The notes under the pieces were generated by a model. That model worked only from the letters and a program-made list of their open reading frames with translations. It searched no databases and was not told where the DNA came from. From Opitutus sp. GAS368 (lineage in GTDB: Bacteria > Verrucomicrobiota > Verrucomicrobiia > Opitutales > Opitutaceae), in the NCBI GenBank assembly GCA_945861235.1, contig CAMATV010000204.1:1-6217 (forward strand): a stretch of DNA of 6,217 nucleotides. The letters run 5' to 3'. This document shows positions 4,575 through 6,217 of this stretch, piece after piece (the first letter of the stretch is position 1; each line of letters starts with the position of its first letter). The translations under genes were made by a program, and so were the position numbers.

Positions 4575-6217
4575 ATGACTTGGTCCCAAATCTACGCCCC
4601 TCTCGGCGGCATCGGCGTATCCGCCCTCGTCGCCTCGATTCCCGTCGTCGTCCTCCTCGCCCTGCTCGCCTTCTGGCACGTGCGCGCGCACCTCGCCGCG
4701 CTGATCGCCCTCGCCGTCGCCGGCAGCATCGCGATTTTTGTCTACGGCATGCCCGTGAAACTCGCCCTGGCCTCCGCCGGCTACGGTGCCGCCTTCGGTC
4801 TGCTCCCCATTGGGTGGCTCATCCTCAACGCGATCTTCATCTACCAACTCTCCGTTGAAACCGGCCAGTTCGCCGTCCTTCAAAAACAGATCGCCGGTGT
4901 CTCGGGCGACCGGCGCATTCAGGCGCTGCTGATCGCGTTTTCGTTCGGCGCCTTCATCGAGGGCGCCGCCGGCTTCGGCGCGCCGGTGGCAATCTCGGGC
5001 GCCCTGCTGATCGGGCTCGGCTTCAAACCGCTCGAGGCCGCTAAGCTCGCGCTCATCGGCAACACCGCGCCCGTCGCCTTCGGCTCGCTCGGCACACCCC
5101 TCGTCACGCTGGCGCCGCTCACCGGCCTCGACCTGCTCCAGCTCAGCGCGATGGTGGGCCGCCAGCTGCCGTTCTTTTCGCTCATCGTCCCCTTCTGGCT
5201 CGTGGCCGCACAAGTAGGCTGGCGCGGCATGGTCTCCGTCTGGCCGGCGTGCTTCGTGGCGGGCGCATCGTTCGGTCTCGTGCAGTTTCTCGTGAGCAAT
5301 TTCCACGGACCGTGGCTCGTGGACATCGTGGCGGGAGCCGTCTCGATGTTCTCAGTCGTCGTGCTGATGCGGTTCTGGAAACCGGCCGAGGAACAGGCGA
5401 ATCCCGCCCCCACGTCCGGGCCGACGTCTGCGGCCGCCGCCGAAGCCGCGGGCTCCCCCGCGTGGAAAGCGTGGCTACCGTGGATTTTTCTCACGGCCTT
5501 CGTCTTCGCCTGGGGTATGCCCCAGATCAAGGGCCTGCTCGATTCGTGGTATGCGCCGCAGATCCCCGTGCCCGAGCTCCACAACGCCGTGATCAAGATG
5601 CCGCCGGTCGCGCCGAAGCCCACGCCCGACGCCGCGATGTTCAAATTGAATCTCCTCTCCGCGACGGGCACCGCGCTGCTGCTGGCCGGCATCGCCTCGG
5701 CACTCGCCCTGCGCGTCGGCCTCGGCCGCGCCCTGCGCATTTATGGCCAGACCCTGTGGCGCGTGCGCGTCTCGCTGCTCACGATTTCGGCGATGATGGC
5801 GCTCGGCTTCACCACGAAATACAGCGGCACCGACACCACGATGGGCCTCGCGCTCGCGGGCACCGGTTGGTGGTTCCCGTTCTTCTCGCCGATCATCGGC
5901 TGGCTCGGCGTCGCGCTCACCGGCAGCGACACCTCCTCCAACGTCCTCTTCGGCAACCTGCAAAAAGTCACCGCCGAACAGCTCGGCCTCTCGCCCCTCC
6001 TCACTTGCGCCGCCAACAGCTCCGGCGGCGTCATGGGCAAAATGATCGACGCCCAAAGTATTGTCGTCGCGAGCGTCGCCACCGGCGGACACCCCGATAG
6101 CCCGACCGCCGGCGCGATCCTGCGCGCCGTCTTCTGGCACAGCGTCGCCCTCGCCATTCTCGTCGGCATCTTCATCATGCTCCAAGCCTACGTCTTCCCC
6201 GGCATGATTCCGAAGTA
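4575..6217 (+). CDS. lctP: L-lactate permease (LctP family), stop codon cut by window end
   Basis: LctP/LldP is an inner-membrane proton symporter for L-lactate, also D-lactate and glycolate in E. coli. The frame from ATG 4575 (MTWSQIYAPLGGIG) runs 547 codons without a stop and ends in the bases TA. E. coli LldP has 551 residues and ends in LQAYVLTWMIP, against LQAYVFPGMIPK here, so only the last base of the stop codon is missing. Family signatures are clear: GAFIEGAAGFGAPVAISGAL (126-145), NTAPVAFGSLGTP (163-175), MVGRQLPF (193-200), KYSGTDTTMGLALAGTG (415-431), and GWLGVALTGSDTSSNVLFGNLQ (442-463), then SSGGVMGKMIDAQSI. It is highly hydrophobic with many membrane segments. A variable Ala/Pro-rich cytoplasmic-type loop lies at about 270-297. 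No Shine-Dalgarno sequence precedes the start; the leader carries the 16-bp repeat. No lactate dehydrogenase or LldR gene is in view. Leucine CTG is more frequent than in gyrA. Confidence 0.95.
   Translation, partial: MTWSQIYAPLGGIGVSALVASIPVVVLLALLAFWHVRAHLAALIALAVAGSIAIFVYGMPVKLALASAGYGAAFGLLPIGWLILNAIFIYQLSVETGQFAVLQKQIAGVSGDRRIQALLIAFSFGAFIEGAAGFGAPVAISGALLIGLGFKPLEAAKLALIGNTAPVAFGSLGTPLVTLAPLTGLDLLQLSAMVGRQLPFFSLIVPFWLVAAQVGWRGMVSVWPACFVAGASFGLVQFLVSNFHGPWLVDIVAGAVSMFSVVVLMRFWKPAEEQANPAPTSGPTSAAAAEAAGSPAWKAWLPWIFLTAFVFAWGMPQIKGLLDSWYAPQIPVPELHNAVIKMPPVAPKPTPDAAMFKLNLLSATGTALLLAGIASALALRVGLGRALRIYGQTLWRVRVSLLTISAMMALGFTTKYSGTDTTMGLALAGTGWWFPFFSPIIGWLGVALTGSDTSSNVLFGNLQKVTAEQLGLSPLLTCAANSSGGVMGKMIDAQSIVVASVATGGHPDSPTAGAILRAVFWHSVALAILVGIFIMLQAYVFPGMIPK

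Noticed and set aside
4383..5306. 307-residue minus-strand frame, with other long minus-strand frames up to 6185
   Set aside because: These are shadows of lctP. Their composition (Glu/Arg/Gly/Asp-rich) is typical of the reverse complement of a GC-rich membrane-protein gene.
5249..6100. 283-residue plus-strand frame inside lctP
   Set aside because: It is Arg/His/Pro-rich, shows no family motif and lies wholly within the well-supported lctP frame.

Overview
The window is high-GC bacterial chromosome with ordinary housekeeping and transport genes. It shows no phage, transposase, integrase, CRISPR array, tRNA or rRNA. Plus-strand genes favour C-ending codons, starts lack Shine-Dalgarno sequences, and there are short pyrimidine-rich intergenic repeats. 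This combination suggests Verrucomicrobiota of the Opitutaceae type, but that placement is an inference of low to moderate confidence.

Layout. (1) 1-1506 (+): the C-terminal ~500 residues of DNA gyrase subunit A, cut by the window start and followed by a strong intrinsic terminator at 1538-1571. (2) 1624-1681: three adjacent short inverted repeats in the gap between convergent genes. (3) 1710-2303 (-): a small exported protein of unknown function with a signal peptide and a C-terminal beta-rich domain. (4) 2304-2490: a divergent intergenic region with a short direct repeat. (5) 2491-2961 (+): a stand-alone PTS EIIA domain of the PtsN/fructose type, then a terminator at 3004-3035. (6) 3074-4042 (+): a CorA-type divalent-cation channel. 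(7) About 4039-4362 (+): the C-terminal remnant of an M28 zinc peptidase that has lost nearly all of its catalytic domain, directly abutting corA. (8) 4363-4574: a C/T-rich leader with a 16-bp periodic repeat. (9) 4575-6217 (+): an essentially complete L-lactate permease (LctP/LldP), lacking only the last base of its presumed stop codon.

The genes do not form one pathway. Terminators separate gyrA from what follows and EIIA from corA; lctP has its own long leader. I see no new multi-gene system. The points most worth a second look are the M28 remnant fused to the end of corA, the strong C-over-G asymmetry of the + strand that persists through a minus-strand gene, the hairpin cluster after gyrA, the 16-bp periodic repeat before lctP, and the terminator hairpin only 38 nt upstream of the corA start.
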